A stretch of DNA of 64,000 nt from Leptospira bouyouniensis. Lineage in GTDB: Bacteria > Spirochaetota > Leptospiria > Leptospirales > Leptospiraceae. The translations under genes were made by a program, and so were the position numbers. The notes beneath the pieces are model-generated. The model was given only the letters and a program-made list of their open reading frames with translations. It was not told where the DNA came from and did not search any database. Shown piece after piece: positions 35,300 through 45,467 of the stretch. Where the stretch lies: positions 876,561 to 940,560 of the forward strand of contig NZ_RQFT01000003.1 of NCBI RefSeq assembly GCF_004769525.1, given 5' to 3'. Each line of letters begins with the position of its first letter. Position 1 is the first letter of the stretch.

Positions 35300-35442
35300 T
35301 GTATCGGATTTGATTTGGCTTAAAAAACGAAACGCCTCCTTTTCAGGGGAGACTTTTGAGTGTAGATAAAATGTTTCGGATGTTTGGAAGTTATAGAGAA
35401 GGTTGTTTTGGAAAATGGGAAGTAGAGGGATGGGACTAACCT

Positions 35443-35913
35443 CTAATCCTCTTCTTCCTCATCGGCATCGTCATCATCGTCAGAGTCGTCGTCGAAGTCA
35501 TCATCCTCATCGTCTTCTTCCTCTTCTGTATCATCGCCGAATTCATCTTCATAACCATCTTCAAATTCTGGTTTTTTAGCTTCTTCTTCTGGAATGAAAT
35601 CTTCTTCGATATCTTCTTCTGCATGAGGAGCAAATGAAGTCCCTGCAGTGGAAGTGACTCCAGCAAGTTTGTCTTTTTCGGCTTGGAGTTGTGCCTTTTC
35701 TTCTGAAGAAAGGTATTTCCATTGCACCATATCATTTGTTAAAGCGTAAAGTGCTTGCACCGTAAGTTTACGGTTTTTCAATTTTTTAGGAAGGGTGATT
35801 TTTTCGATTTTATCGATCGCACTAAAGCCGGCCACACATGTTTCGTATTTCTTTTCCCGGCAAAGTTCTATTAAGGATACGATATCAAAATCTTCTTTCT
35901 GTGATTGGCTCAT
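35443..35913 (-). CDS. Acidic-tailed protein, possibly divergent RNA polymerase omega
   Basis: Residues 1-90 are a compact domain: CREKKYETCVAGFSAIDKIE, then LPKKLKNRKLTVQALYAL. The rest, from about 95 on, is an almost pure Asp/Glu tail (EEEEDDEDDDFDDDSDDDDD). The first part resembles the omega (RpoZ) pattern, in which a basic N-R-K-P-T-x-x-A-L stretch precedes a final helix. The resemblance is weak and is inference. The acidic tail could bind basic proteins. Alternatives include an unrelated lineage-specific chromatin- or polymerase-associated protein. Confidence 0.8.
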   Translation of the reverse strand: MSQSQKEDFDIVSLIELCREKKYETCVAGFSAIDKIEKITLPKKLKNRKLTVQALYALTNDMVQWKYLSSEEKAQLQAEKDKLAGVTSTAGTSFAPHAEEDIEEDFIPEEEAKKPEFEDGYEDEFGDDTEEEEDDEDDDFDDDSDDDDDADEEEED

Positions 35914-36050
35914 TTTTTATAAATTCCTGGGGGAGTGAGTGGAACGTTAGACCAGATTGGGGCATGGGGGTCAGATGTCAAGGGAAAGTTCGAAAACGGA
36001 CTTTACAGACGTTCTCCTAGTCCAAACCATGGGGAAGGACCGTCCAATTT

Positions 36051-36641
36051 ATGGGATTTATGAAAGCCTCCCTCATTTTATTTATTAGTTTATGTCTCAT
36101 TAGTTGCGCCCCTGCGAAATCTTCCTACTTCGGAGAAGGGACGTTTGTTGGTGTTTCGGCTTCTGGGGAAGAAATTATCTTTGCCAACCTTGAAAAAGAC
36201 CAAATTGCATTGAATGTTTACTCTCCCGATTGTGTACCCTGTTGGAAAGAAATCCCAGCACTGAACTTACTTCATTCCGAAATCCAAAACAAATTTCCGA
36301 ACAAAGTTTTATTTATGGTTGTAGACCCTTATCAAATTGTTCCCGATATCACCGATGAACTTCCGTTTGGTCAAGTGTATCAGCTAGCCAAAGAAAGGAT
36401 GAATTTAGAGATCAAAAACCGAAACATCCAAGTTCCGATAGTGTTTATGAAAAAACCATTTCGGGTCAAAGAGGGTGGACTTGTGACTGGAACTCCAGAA
36501 ACACTTTTATTTGAAACAAAACCACTTAGATTATATTATAATTTTTTGGGCTCTATCTCTGAACTTTCGAACAAAGAATCAATTGAGAAAGATCCAAAGT
36601 TCAATTTTTTTCGATATCAATTTGGAATGGAATCTATATGA
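36051..36641 (+). CDS. Thioredoxin-like lipoprotein with CxxC
   Basis: MGFMKASLILFISLCLISC is a lipoprotein leader with the acylated Cys at residue 19. The mature part has a thioredoxin-like start, DQIALNVYSPDCVPCWKEIPALNLLHSE, with the redox pair CVPC, and VPIVFMKKP as the cis-Pro strand. It probably handles disulfides or haem/cytochrome maturation outside the cytoplasm. AAGGA lies 11 bases before the ATG. It overlaps the amidotransferase gene by four bases. Confidence 0.88.
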   Translation: MGFMKASLILFISLCLISCAPAKSSYFGEGTFVGVSASGEEIIFANLEKDQIALNVYSPDCVPCWKEIPALNLLHSEIQNKFPNKVLFMVVDPYQIVPDITDELPFGQVYQLAKERMNLEIKNRNIQVPIVFMKKPFRVKEGGLVTGTPETLLFETKPLRLYYNFLGSISELSNKESIEKDPKFNFFRYQFGMESI

Positions 36642-37327
36642 GAGCAGTGATCATTCGATTCATAGACTGTGAAGGACCTGGTATCATCGAACCAATATTG
36701 CGAGAAAAAGGTTATAGAGTCAGTTACCATAACGCATATGATTCACGAGTGCATTTAATGCCGGAGATCCATTTGAATTTTGATTTGATTGTGATGTTAG
36801 GTGGACCGCAATCAGTTGCCGATCCAACCAAACAGGACTTTTTTAAACCTTATTATGAAATTGTAGAAAATGTAGCGGCACTATCCAATAAAAAATTAAT
36901 TGGAGTTTGTTTGGGCTCGCAGATCATAGCGCGTGCGTTAGGTGCAAATGTGAGGCCAGGTACAAAAGGCCCAGAAACAGGTTTTTCTGAATTACAAATA
37001 TTAAAACCCGAACATCCAGTTTTTAAAGGGATAAATAGCGAATCCATTTTAGCATTCCATTTGCACGAAGACATATTTGATATCCCGGTCGGCGCAGAAC
37101 ATCTGCTCGCAAGTGAATTTTATGCAAATCAAATGTTTTCCTACAAAAACAAAATTTTCGCATTCCAAACCCATTTAGAACCTACACTCGGAATGTTACA
37201 GGTTTGGCAAAATGTACATAATGAATTTATCGCAAAAGGCACTGGCGATTTTTCAGATTTAGAACCCAAACAAAAAATAATGGAAGAAAGTGCAAAAATA
37301 TTATTTCGCAATATTATAAATTTATAA
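36638..37327 (+). CDS. Class I glutamine amidotransferase-like protein
   Basis: A 229-residue GATase1 domain. The nucleophile elbow is [17 protein letters not shown] with the catalytic Cys, and the catalytic His and Glu lie in [14 protein letters not shown]. The N-terminal [21 protein letters not shown] and [14 protein letters not shown] are typical of stand-alone GMP-synthase-like amidotransferases (YfeJ type). The acceptor is unknown and no synthetase partner is present. It is translationally coupled to the thioredoxin-like lipoprotein upstream and lies ten bases before secA. Confidence 0.9.
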   Translation: MRAVIIRFIDCEGPGIIEPILREKGYRVSYHNAYDSRVHLMPEIHLNFDLIVMLGGPQSVADPTKQDFFKPYYEIVENVAALSNKKLIGVCLGSQIIARALGANVRPGTKGPETGFSELQILKPEHPVFKGINSESILAFHLHEDIFDIPVGAEHLLASEFYANQMFSYKNKIFAFQTHLEPTLGMLQVWQNVHNEFIAKGTGDFSDLEPKQKIMEESAKILFRNIINL

Positions 37328-37337
37328 CGGACAAAAC

Positions 37338-40094
37338 ATGTTTCAAAAAATCTTAACCATTTTATTCGGTAGCAAATACGAAAGAGACTTAAAAAGACTC
37401 AATCCAATCGTAGAAGCAATCAATTCTTTTGAAGTTACTATCAAAGCAATGGATGATGAAACCTTGTCATCTCAAACTATAAAGTTTAAAGAAAGGTTGG
37501 CAAACGGTGAAACTCTCGATGATATTTTGCCAGAAGCATTTGCAACTGTTAGAGAAGTTGCTTATAGAACTTTGGGAATGCGTCATTTTGATGTGCAAAT
37601 GATGGGAGGTATTTCCTTACATTGGGGAAATATTTCTGAAATGAAAACGGGTGAAGGAAAAACATTAACTTCTACTCTGCCAATTTATCTTAATTCACTT
37701 TCGGGAGAAGGTGTTCACGTAGTTACGGTTAATGACTATTTGGCGAAGAGGGATGCGAATTGGATGCGTCCAGTTTTTGAATTTTTGAAAGTATCTGTTG
37801 GTGTCATCCAACATGATATGGATCATGAAGAACGTAAAGTTGCCTATAATTCAGATATCACATATGGAACAAATAATGAGTTTGGGTTTGATTATTTAAG
37901 AGATAATATGGTGAGTTATAAAGAGCACCGAGTGCAAAGACAACATAACTTTGCTATTGTGGATGAGGTTGACTCTATTCTTATCGATGAAGCAAGAACA
38001 CCATTGATTATTTCAGGTCCCGCAGAAGAGTCGACGGACAAATACCTAAAGGTAAACAAAATCATTCCAAAATTAATTGAAGGCGAAGACTTCGAAATTG
38101 ATGAAAAAGCAAAAAATGTAATTTTATCGGAAGCTGGTGTTCACCATGTGGAAAAATTATTAGATGTCGAAAATTTATACCACGCAGAAAATATTGAACT
38201 TGTTCATCACGTACAACAGGCTCTCAAAGCGCATAAGATTTTTTATAAAGATAAAGATTATGTAGTGCAAGATGGTGAAGTCATTATCGTCGACGAATTT
38301 ACAGGTCGACTTATGAAGGGAAGGCGTTATTCGGATGGTCTTCACCAAGCATTAGAAGCAAAAGAAGGCGTTCCGATCGCACGTGAATCCCAAACATTGG
38401 CATCGATTACATTCCAAAACTATTTTCGAATTTATAAAAAATTAGCAGGTATGACAGGGACAGCTGATACTGAGGCAGAAGAATTCAAAAAAATCTATAA
38501 TTTAGATGTGATAGTCATCCCTTCAAACTTAAAAATTCAACGCCAAGATATGCCTGATCGCGTTTACAAAACAGAACGTGAAAAGTTTGATGCAGTTGTA
38601 AAGGATATCCAAGAAAAAGTTTCAAGAAAGCAACCTGTGTTAGTTGGTACGATTTCAATTGAAAAATCTGAAGTATTATCAAAACTTCTCTTTTCTCATG
38701 GAATCCAACATAACGTATTAAATGCCAAACAACATGAAAGAGAATCTGAAATTGTTGCCAATGCTGGTAAACCTGGAACCATTACGATTGCAACCAATAT
38801 GGCGGGAAGGGGAACGGATATTGTACTTGGTGGTGCACCAAAGTATAAAGATGATTTAGAGAAATTAGATGATAAATGTGATTCATTAGGTATTAAAAAC
38901 AAAGAAGAATTAGAAGTGATTTATAGTTTTCGTGAAAGTTTAATCAAACAAAAGTTTGATGAGGCAGAAGGAAAAATTTCAGACGTCCGTAATGATACAA
39001 TCAAAAAAGAATGCATCAAAATATTAGATGATGCAAAAAAATGGAAAGTTGATCATGATTTCGTGATAAGTGCAGGTGGTTTGCATATCATCGGTTCAGA
39101 ACGACATGAATCTAGAAGAATCGACAATCAACTTCGAGGAAGGTCTGGGCGGCAAGGTGACCCAGGTTCTTCTAGATTTTATCTATCATTGCAAGATGAT
39201 TTGATGAGGATTTTTGGTTCAGATCGTATCGCTCGCATTATGGACACTCTAAAAATGCCAGAAGGACAAGAGCTTGAGCATAGTATGGTTTCCAATGCAA
39301 TTGCTCGTGCACAAAAACGAGTGGAAGGCCATAACTTCGATATCAGAAAACACTTGTTAGAGTATGATGATGTGATGAATCGTCAAAGGATATATATTTA
39401 CGGAATACGGAATGAACTTTTAGATAAAGGAAATATGTCCAAAACCGTTTTTGACTTCTTTGATGAAGTTGTAGAAAATCAAGTGATCTTATATTGTGAA
39501 GGTAACAATGCTGACGCTTGGGAAATAGATTCTTTAAATGAATGGTTACAAAGTTTAGGAATTGATCATAAAGTAGAATCCAAAGATTTCAAAAAAGAGT
39601 CTAACCCACAATTGAAGGTATTCGAAGTTGTTTCAAAACTTGTAAAAGAACTTTATGATTATAAAGTATCTTCGATTGGTGAAGAAATATGGAGATCAAT
39701 TGAAAGGAATGTTTTCTTAGACATTTTAGACCATAGATGGAAAGAACACCTTTATGCAATGGACCATTTAAAAGAAGGGATTTGGACTGTTGGTTATGGT
39801 GAAAAAAATCCATTAATCGAATACAAACTGCAAGGTTTTAAGATGTTCGATCAGTTGGTAGACAATTTAAAAAATGAAGTCGTTTCTTTTTTACTAAAGA
39901 TAGAAGTTACAGAATCAGATCGAAACCAAAATGATACTTCACCGAAAGAATATAAAAAAATAGGTCAAGAACAACGAGCAGAAGTGGACATGTTTGGAAA
40001 TGAAGTAAAATCCAACAAAACTAAACCTCAAGTTTCTTCTACGACAAGTTCTGGTGGTGGATCAGAAAGAAGGTCAAGTCGCAGGAAGAAATAA
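37338..40094 (+). CDS. secA: Preprotein translocase ATPase SecA
   Basis: The motor of Sec-dependent export, 918 residues. [17 protein letters not shown] is Walker A and [19 protein letters not shown] the DEVD motif. [12 protein letters not shown] and [27 protein letters not shown] are the second nucleotide-binding half. [14 protein letters not shown] belongs to the helical scaffold. Between LGG and AGGLHII there are 79 residues against 33 in E. coli, a long charged insertion. The C-terminus ends in Ser/Gly/Arg/Lys residues and lacks the Cys-rich zinc-binding domain that binds SecB. Confidence 0.98.
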   Translation: MFQKILTILFGSKYERDLKRLNPIVEAINSFEVTIKAMDDETLSSQTIKFKERLANGETLDDILPEAFATVREVAYRTLGMRHFDVQMMGGISLHWGNISEMKTGEGKTLTSTLPIYLNSLSGEGVHVVTVNDYLAKRDANWMRPVFEFLKVSVGVIQHDMDHEERKVAYNSDITYGTNNEFGFDYLRDNMVSYKEHRVQRQHNFAIVDEVDSILIDEARTPLIISGPAEESTDKYLKVNKIIPKLIEGEDFEIDEKAKNVILSEAGVHHVEKLLDVENLYHAENIELVHHVQQALKAHKIFYKDKDYVVQDGEVIIVDEFTGRLMKGRRYSDGLHQALEAKEGVPIARESQTLASITFQNYFRIYKKLAGMTGTADTEAEEFKKIYNLDVIVIPSNLKIQRQDMPDRVYKTEREKFDAVVKDIQEKVSRKQPVLVGTISIEKSEVLSKLLFSHGIQHNVLNAKQHERESEIVANAGKPGTITIATNMAGRGTDIVLGGAPKYKDDLEKLDDKCDSLGIKNKEELEVIYSFRESLIKQKFDEAEGKISDVRNDTIKKECIKILDDAKKWKVDHDFVISAGGLHIIGSERHESRRIDNQLRGRSGRQGDPGSSRFYLSLQDDLMRIFGSDRIARIMDTLKMPEGQELEHSMVSNAIARAQKRVEGHNFDIRKHLLEYDDVMNRQRIYIYGIRNELLDKGNMSKTVFDFFDEVVENQVILYCEGNNADAWEIDSLNEWLQSLGIDHKVESKDFKKESNPQLKVFEVVSKLVKELYDYKVSSIGEEIWRSIERNVFLDILDHRWKEHLYAMDHLKEGIWTVGYGEKNPLIEYKLQGFKMFDQLVDNLKNEVVSFLLKIEVTESDRNQNDTSPKEYKKIGQEQRAEVDMFGNEVKSNKTKPQVSSTTSSGGGSERRSSRRKK

Positions 40095-40116
40095 ATTTAG
40101 TTTATCTGAATTTTTA

Positions 40117-40184
40117 AAATGATAAGTCCAGTTCTAGATACTGTATGAAATTACTTTCTAGATTGAAAGTTGGACTTGTCATTT
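40117..40184 (+). terminator. Long hairpin downstream of secA
   Basis: AAATGATAAGTCCA (40117-40130) pairs with TGGACTTGTCATTT (40171-40184) at 13 of 14 positions. Inner CTAGAT/CTAGAT blocks are also present. TTTTTAATTG follows. It lies 22 bases after the secA stop. Confidence 0.75.
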
Positions 40185-40275
40185 TTAATTGATTTAACCA
40201 TATTTTCTTGTTAACATTACACTTTTAATTACCTGAGTTTGTGATTTCAGATGATTTAAGGATAAAGATTTTTGA

Positions 40276-41133
40276 TCATTCAACAGATCTGGCTACCACT
40301 CCATCAATATCAGGTCCATTATTATAAGAATGGGGATAAACGTATCCAGAACCAGTATTTGGATTGGTAATTGCTTCTGCCGATACCATTCTTATAAATC
40401 TGAAACCATTTGTTTGGATATTTGTACGAGCAGTAGCGTCACAATTGGTGCCGGGTCCACCTATAATCAAATCATCAAGATTAAAACCATCCCCACCACC
40501 TAACAAAAAACCGCTTCCTATTGGCGTAAACAATTCTTCGAGAGTGTATGGTTTTGTTGCCATATTGTAGAGAACTGGTCTTAGACCTGCAAATCCTGGC
40601 CATGATGTAATTTTATTGCTATCGGCAACACTTGGATTATAGCCACTAAGATCAAATCCGCAATAATCTGTCCCATTAAAAGAGACATGTACTACCATCG
40701 GATCAAACGCATAACGATCGCTCGTTTCTGAAACTTTAAAAGGATTTTCATAAATGATAAAATCAGTACCTGCTACGTTTTTTACTGTCTTCCCTGCCCA
40801 GGATAATATTAAACTTGCACCTGCACCTGTTAGATTTAATGCATATACATCGAGCGATCCTGAAAATTCTCCACCTCCACAAATACCATTAATTGCTTTT
40901 GACGAATTATTAAATCCACTCACAGTCGAATTGGCAGAGACAACTGTATTTGCTATAGGAATTGCAGTCGGAAGAGACGTTGGTGGACATGGACCTACTG
41001 AAGATGAGTTAACATTGGGCATTGCCAGTAATGTAAGTAAAAGGTCATTATTTTTTTCCTTCTCTGCACATTGTAAATTAACCATTATGAATAAGAGAAT
41101 AAAAATTTTTGATATTGTATGTATGTGACCCAC
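40276..41133 (-). CDS. Lipoprotein resembling surface proteins of corrinoid-uptake loci, riboswitch-controlled
   Basis: About 285 residues. The GTG at 41131-41133 is chosen because GGGAG lies seven bases upstream. It starts a leader (VGHIHTISKIFILLFIMVNLQC) whose Cys is probably acylated. A TTG at 41173-41175 has no such site. The mature part has GTDFIIYENPF, FDPMVVHVSFNG, GLRPVLYN and a Gly-rich stretch GGGDGFNLDDL followed by GFRFIRMV. That order (GxDFxVxENPF … VxVS … GGDxFxLxDL … RFxRI) is the pattern I recall for the cell-surface protein often found in cobalamin-riboswitch loci. It lies downstream of a cobalamin riboswitch, behind another lipoprotein. Confidence 0.8.
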   Translation of the reverse strand: MGHIHTISKIFILLFIMVNLQCAEKEKNNDLLLTLLAMPNVNSSSVGPCPPTSLPTAIPIANTVVSANSTVSGFNNSSKAINGICGGGEFSGSLDVYALNLTGAGASLILSWAGKTVKNVAGTDFIIYENPFKVSETSDRYAFDPMVVHVSFNGTDYCGFDLSGYNPSVADSNKITSWPGFAGLRPVLYNMATKPYTLEELFTPIGSGFLLGGGDGFNLDDLIIGGPGTNCDATARTNIQTNGFRFIRMVSAEAITNPNTGSGYVYPHSYNNGPDIDGVVARSVE

Positions 41134-41186
41134 GTAAAGTCTCCCTTCTGCCTTTACCCAATTGAATAAAGGCAAAATAATAGTGA

Positions 41187-41768
41187 TTAAAATGTTCTAG
41201 TTAAAAAATTGAAAGCGAAGGAACCATTGCAACCAGCAGCTTTCGGATTTGTTGTATAAACAGTTCCTGATGCTTTTCTAGATGATAGATCTGCTTTCGT
41301 TTCAGCTAACGTAGATTTTCCGTTAAACACATCACAAATTAAAATTTCATTTTCAGATGTAATGGTCCAAATCAGAGCTGAAATGTTAGCGCTATTTTTT
41401 GGTTTGTAATATAGAACTCGTTCTGCATTACTAAATTCAACAATTTCAGCGTTTACTCGATATGTTGAAGTTCCCGAACCATTCACATAATCAACGTATA
41501 AATATCCTGTTGTGGTTCCAAAATTGGATTGGATAGAAACTGTATTGGATCCTGGTGTATTACATGTTCCCGCTGAACAACTAGCTTGAAAAAATGTTCC
41601 TCTAATTTCAATTTGGCCAGCTTCTTTTGCAGATGCTTCAGTTGTTTTAATTAAGCCTAATACTAAATTGTTATCAGCTACCGATTTGTCTACCTTGCCA
41701 TTATCTGCGCATTCTATGAATATGAACACGGATAACATGACGATTGTTAGTTTTAGTAAAGTTTTCAC
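41187..41768 (-). CDS. Lipoprotein, first gene downstream of a cobalamin riboswitch
   Basis: About 193 residues. The GTG at 41766-41768 has AGGAG seven bases upstream. It opens a leader, VKTLLKLTIVMLSVFIFIEC, with Cys as the likely lipid site. An earlier in-frame start at 41843 would put 25 polar residues before the leader, so I rejected it. The mature part has a Ser/Thr/Gly-rich C-terminal beta-strand pattern and paired cysteines (SCSAGTC, AGC). I recognise no family. It is the first gene after the riboswitch and is followed by the ENPF-type lipoprotein 53 bases on. Confidence 0.82.
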   Translation of the reverse strand: MKTLLKLTIVMLSVFIFIECADNGKVDKSVADNNLVLGLIKTTEASAKEAGQIEIRGTFFQASCSAGTCNTPGSNTVSIQSNFGTTTGYLYVDYVNGSGTSTYRVNAEIVEFSNAERVLYYKPKNSANISALIWTITSENEILICDVFNGKSTLAETKADLSSRKASGTVYTTNPKAAGCNGSFAFNFLTRTF

Positions 41769-41897
41769 TGAGATTCTCCTAAATCTTGGTTTGAATTTAG
41801 GGGAACACGAATTGGAAATAGATTTATCTTTGTCCGAAGACAAAAAAACTTAAAATCTATCGTTAGATACGTAAGTAGTATTATTTCCATACGGGTG

Positions 41898-41919
41898 CCC
41901 CGAGTTTACCTTCGGGGCC
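41898..41919 (-). terminator. GC-rich hairpin after the riboswitch (possible expression-platform element)
   Basis: GCCCCGA (41898-41904) and TCGGGGC (41913-41919) form a perfect seven-pair stem with an eight-base loop. It lies between the aptamer (ending near 41983) and the first GTG (41768). The minus-strand continuation has no T-run. It may be a weak terminator, an anti-terminator partner or a stabilising hairpin. Confidence 0.45.
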
Positions 41920-41982
41920 CCTTTACATCATCTGTTGTTAGAACAGAATTCTGTAAGTGTGCAAAGTTCCCAATCCACGAGA

Positions 41983-42118
41983 AAACATTGCGGGGAAGAT
42001 CTGGCTTATCACTTAACATAGTTTATGCTATGTTTTATGCATCACAGTTGCGGGTCAGCACAGGAATTTCACCTGTTTCCTCCCTGAAGGTAAGGACACA
42101 TTTGTCACCACCAGATTT
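41983..42118 (-). ncRNA. Cobalamin (adenosylcobalamin-type) riboswitch
   Basis: Read on the minus strand, the aptamer core is clear. GGGAGGAAACAGGTGAAAT and GCTGACCCGCAACTGT (42044-42059) are the strongly conserved central block. A variable hairpin with CATAGC/GCTATG-like arms follows. The B12-box AAGCCAGATCTTCCCC then closes it (AAGCCAG is 42001-42007). GGTGACA and TGTCCTTACC upstream supply the outer helix. It begins about 14 bases after the stop of the cytochrome c peroxidase gene and precedes two GTG-start lipoproteins. Binding of coenzyme B12 would be expected to lower their expression. Confidence 0.95.
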
Positions 42119-42131
42119 TACGTCAAACAAA

Positions 42132-43211
42132 TTAATTTGATTTTGTTTTATCTGAAAGGGTTTTTAGAAATGCGATCAATATTTCGATTTCTGCGCTTCG
42201 TAAGTTTCTGTTTAAGTTGTACGCATTCATTCGTTCAACAGCCTCTTTAAGCGTGGATACACTTCCATCATGAAAATAGGGAGGTGTCAAAGAAACATTT
42301 CGTAAACTTGGAATTTTGAATACATATCGATCGTTTGTATTGCCGCTAACTTCAAATTTACCAAAATCATTTGGATTGTATAATGAAGGAGATTCTAGTT
42401 TTGCAAAATTATTTCCTCCCATTGAAAAACCAGAGTGACAGTTTAAACATCCGATATCTATGAAAAGATTTAGTCCTTCTAACTCTTGTCGATTTAAAGC
42501 AAGTAAATTTCCATTTACAAAATCATCAAATCTAGATTTTGATACCAAACTTCGTTCAAATGCAGAAATTGCGATTCTCACATTATGAAGGTTAATATTT
42601 GGATCTTCAGGAAATGCATTCGAAAAAAAATCTACATAACTAGTATCATTTTGTATCCTTTGGAGTAATTCGGATTCTGATGTTAATGACATTTCCAATG
42701 GATTTACAAATGGATCAATGGCTTGGTCATAAAGATTATTCCTTCTACCATCCCAAAAGATAATAGAAGAAAATCCAATGTTCAATATAGTCGGTGTGTT
42801 TCTTCTCCCCAATTGACCAAAAGTACCCCTTGATGTCGATTGACGATCCATTCCTGCTGAGCGACCGTCTAACGGATGACAAGTGATACAAGCTTGTATT
42901 TGATTAGAAGATAAATTTTTATCCCTGAATAACTTATTTCCTAAATTAATTATTGGTTGAGTATCATTCTCTGAGCCAGGTGAGTGGTCTGGCATTGTAC
43001 CAATTTGAATTTTTGTCAATGATTGTAAATTCATTGCATATGCTAAATCATTTGCAATTTGAAGAGATAGAATATTCGTTAGCTGATTTTTTTGACTGTA
43101 TTGTTTTTTTGTATTTTCACATTGGAACAATATGGACCAAAAAAATAGAAAAAGTAATAATTTGAAAATTCTGAATTTTTTAACATGATTGACTTTGAGA
43201 TGAATGCACAT
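42132..43211 (-). CDS. Di-haem cytochrome c peroxidase family lipoprotein
   Basis: Two haem-binding motifs are present: ACITCHPLDG and GCLNCHSGFS. Between and after them are the family landmarks RRNTPTILNIGF, FWDGRRNNLYDQA, NPLEM and FKIPSLRNVSLTPPYFHDGS, so this belongs to the CcpA/MauG superfamily. Such enzymes either detoxify peroxide or modify a partner protein or peptide. The leader (FKLLLFLFFWSILFQC) has a Cys at the lipobox position, giving membrane anchoring on the outside. The start is uncertain: ATG 43211 gives a 31-residue leader, TTG 43247 adds 12 residues, and neither has a ribosome site. The stop lies about 14 bases before the riboswitch aptamer. Confidence 0.87.
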   Translation of the reverse strand: MCIHLKVNHVKKFRIFKLLLFLFFWSILFQCENTKKQYSQKNQLTNILSLQIANDLAYAMNLQSLTKIQIGTMPDHSPGSENDTQPIINLGNKLFRDKNLSSNQIQACITCHPLDGRSAGMDRQSTSRGTFGQLGRRNTPTILNIGFSSIIFWDGRRNNLYDQAIDPFVNPLEMSLTSESELLQRIQNDTSYVDFFSNAFPEDPNINLHNVRIAISAFERSLVSKSRFDDFVNGNLLALNRQELEGLNLFIDIGCLNCHSGFSMGGNNFAKLESPSLYNPNDFGKFEVSGNTNDRYVFKIPSLRNVSLTPPYFHDGSVSTLKEAVERMNAYNLNRNLRSAEIEILIAFLKTLSDKTKSN

Positions 43212-43311
43212 GACGACCAAACAAGGAAGCAATCCATTTTTGGGCAAATGTTTTTTGTTAATCCGGATTTAAAATTAAATCCGTTAGGTGGTGAATTAGA
43301 AATTTAATTGA

Positions 43312-45366
43312 TTAATGAGTATGAAATATGTTGGCGATTAAAGCAATGTTAGTTGCAATCTCATTAATTTTTAAGCTTACTTGGTTCAAATCTTCAGAAT
43401 TATTTGCAAGCTCTTGAGCACTTCCAGATAATGTGTTGACCGAGTTTACCATATCTTCGGAAGCTTTCTTTTGTTCTCGACTTGAAAATTCAATTGTTCT
43501 TGCCATATCCTCGAGACCGTTTAGTTCATTAGTTACACTAAGCAAACTATTAGATTGAGTGGTCATTTCTTCTTTTAAATGGTTTACGGCATAATTCATT
43601 CGATTTGATTGGTCTACGATTTCGCTAAGAGCATTGACTGCTTCCATTACATGATTGGTACCTTCGTTCACAACAACATGACTCTTATCGATTAGTCTCT
43701 TTATATTTTTAACAGATGATTGAGTTTTGTCTGCAAGTTTTGAAATTTCTTCTGCAACAACTGCAAATCCCATTCCTGCATCACCTGCTCGAGCAGCTTC
43801 AATACTTGCGTTTAATGCAAGTAAATTGGTTCTTTCGGAAATTTCTGTAATCAAATCTACAATTCCTGTGATTTCTTTCGTAACTGATCTAATTTCAGTC
43901 ATGGTAGTATCTGTATTACGAATAGATAAATTACCTGAATTTGCAAGTTGGGTGGAATGACTTGCTAGATTTGTTAATTGTAATAATGCAGATTCAATGT
44001 TAAGTATTGAAGCTTTGATTGTTGCCATTTCCTCGGAAATGTTGACTATATTTTTGGTTTCATTCTTAATGAATTCGAACATAATTTCAAATGATGTAGT
44101 CAGTTCTTCTAAAGATGCTGCAGATTCTTCTGAAATAGAAGCTAAGGATGATGCATTATCAGATACTGAGATGGCATCATTTTTCAATTGGCTAGATAAC
44201 TTTTCAGACTCACTTACAGATATTTTCAATTGATTCATGATTTGATTTAAATTTTCTAAGAATAAATTGATCGATTTTGCAATTTTACCAATTTCGTTAG
44301 TTCCAAAATCTGGTAATGTTTTGGATAAATCAGCTTCTCCACTAGTGAGTTCATTGAGTTTAGTGAGTACGGTTATCAATGGTTTGTTGATACTTCTAAA
44401 GATTAAAAAAACAAAAACTGTTGAAATAGATAAAGAAATAATGACTAATAGAATATTGAAATTCCTTTTGATCAAAAGTAACTCTACTCTGTCTCTTATC
44501 ATTTTTTCCAAAAGTAAAAGTGATTTTTGTTGTATTAAGTCTGCAATTTCAGTGCCTTTGTGAATCGCAGTGAAGAATTCATCAGAATTATTGGGTTTGT
44601 TTTGGCTTCGTGTAATGGAATTTTTGAGATCTTTTAAATAATTTTCACAATTCACTTTTGCAAAATGGCTTGCGTCACCAATTTCTTGCGTATATTTTTG
44701 ATTTGCTTCAAATGATTTTTTAAAAGCTTTATTGATTTCTTTACAAGTATTTTCAATCCCATTAATCGTGATGATCGCTTTTGTAATACTTGCATTTGAA
44801 AAAGCCTTTGAATTGGAATTTGATCCCAAATATTCATCGCGGATCATTTCTTTCAAATTCGCAATGTTATGGTAGAATGCAGGAATTCTAAACAAAACAA
44901 TTTCCATTTGGTAATAAGAGTCAACTTCGGGATCCAAAATCAGGTTGGAATTGTCTCCTACCTTCAATAATAATTCTTGTAGATCATTTAAAAATTGAAG
45001 GGTTGTGGTTTGATCAAAATGTTCCAATTTTGAATACCGATCTAAGTTGACCATTTCGATTGAGTTGGGTTCAATGATTTCTGTTTTTGCGCTTTCCTTT
45101 TTGATTTCTTTTAGAATTGGAATTAGATCTCTGGTTGATTCTTGTCCAATTTTGAGACGTTTTAAACCTTCTTTATAGGTTGAGGAAATCGGTTTGATCA
45201 AACCAAGACCTAATTGTTCTTTCTCGGAAAAATGGATAGTTTCATTTTGAGAAGTCACAAGCAGGTATAAAATAAAAAATAGGGAAAGAATGAGTGGTAA
45301 AGGGAATAACAATAATCTGCTTTGGATAGAAATTTTCGAAAGAATGCTTAGATCAAATGCTCGCAT
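43312..45366 (-). CDS. Methyl-accepting chemotaxis protein
   Basis: A 684-residue receptor. There is a membrane helix near residues 17-40, an external sensory domain of about 260 residues (four-helix type by pattern), and a second helix ([22 protein letters not shown]). A HAMP linker follows, then a long cytoplasmic coil. The signalling tip [34 protein letters not shown] is canonical. The ligand is unknown. It lies 64 bases from the di-haem peroxidase gene in the same orientation and could be cotranscribed with it. Confidence 0.95.
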   Translation of the reverse strand: MRAFDLSILSKISIQSRLLLFPLPLILSLFFILYLLVTSQNETIHFSEKEQLGLGLIKPISSTYKEGLKRLKIGQESTRDLIPILKEIKKESAKTEIIEPNSIEMVNLDRYSKLEHFDQTTTLQFLNDLQELLLKVGDNSNLILDPEVDSYYQMEIVLFRIPAFYHNIANLKEMIRDEYLGSNSNSKAFSNASITKAIITINGIENTCKEINKAFKKSFEANQKYTQEIGDASHFAKVNCENYLKDLKNSITRSQNKPNNSDEFFTAIHKGTEIADLIQQKSLLLLEKMIRDRVELLLIKRNFNILLVIISLSISTVFVFLIFRSINKPLITVLTKLNELTSGEADLSKTLPDFGTNEIGKIAKSINLFLENLNQIMNQLKISVSESEKLSSQLKNDAISVSDNASSLASISEESAASLEELTTSFEIMFEFIKNETKNIVNISEEMATIKASILNIESALLQLTNLASHSTQLANSGNLSIRNTDTTMTEIRSVTKEITGIVDLITEISERTNLLALNASIEAARAGDAGMGFAVVAEEISKLADKTQSSVKNIKRLIDKSHVVVNEGTNHVMEAVNALSEIVDQSNRMNYAVNHLKEEMTTQSNSLLSVTNELNGLEDMARTIEFSSREQKKASEDMVNSVNTLSGSAQELANNSEDLNQVSLKINEIATNIALIANIFHTH

Positions 45367-45467
45367 TATCTTATTAAAGACGAATTAAAATTCAAATTCA
45401 TTTCGTACTGATAATTGATTTTCAAAATATTGATCATTTTATTTTCTAGAAGAACTACGGAGGATTT

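Noticed and set aside
35463..35560. Apparent tandem repeat of GAT/GAA-like triplets
   Set aside because: It is coding for the Asp/Glu tail of the protein at 35443-35913 and need not be a separate element.
35436..35735. Minus-strand frame rich in Met, Thr and Lys overlapping the acidic-tailed gene
   Set aside because: It is the shifted frame of the Asp/Glu codon runs; composition comes from GAT/GAA repeats.
41895..42140. Plus-strand frame of 81 codons over the riboswitch region
   Set aside because: It covers the complement of the conserved cobalamin aptamer, has no ribosome site and no family resemblance.
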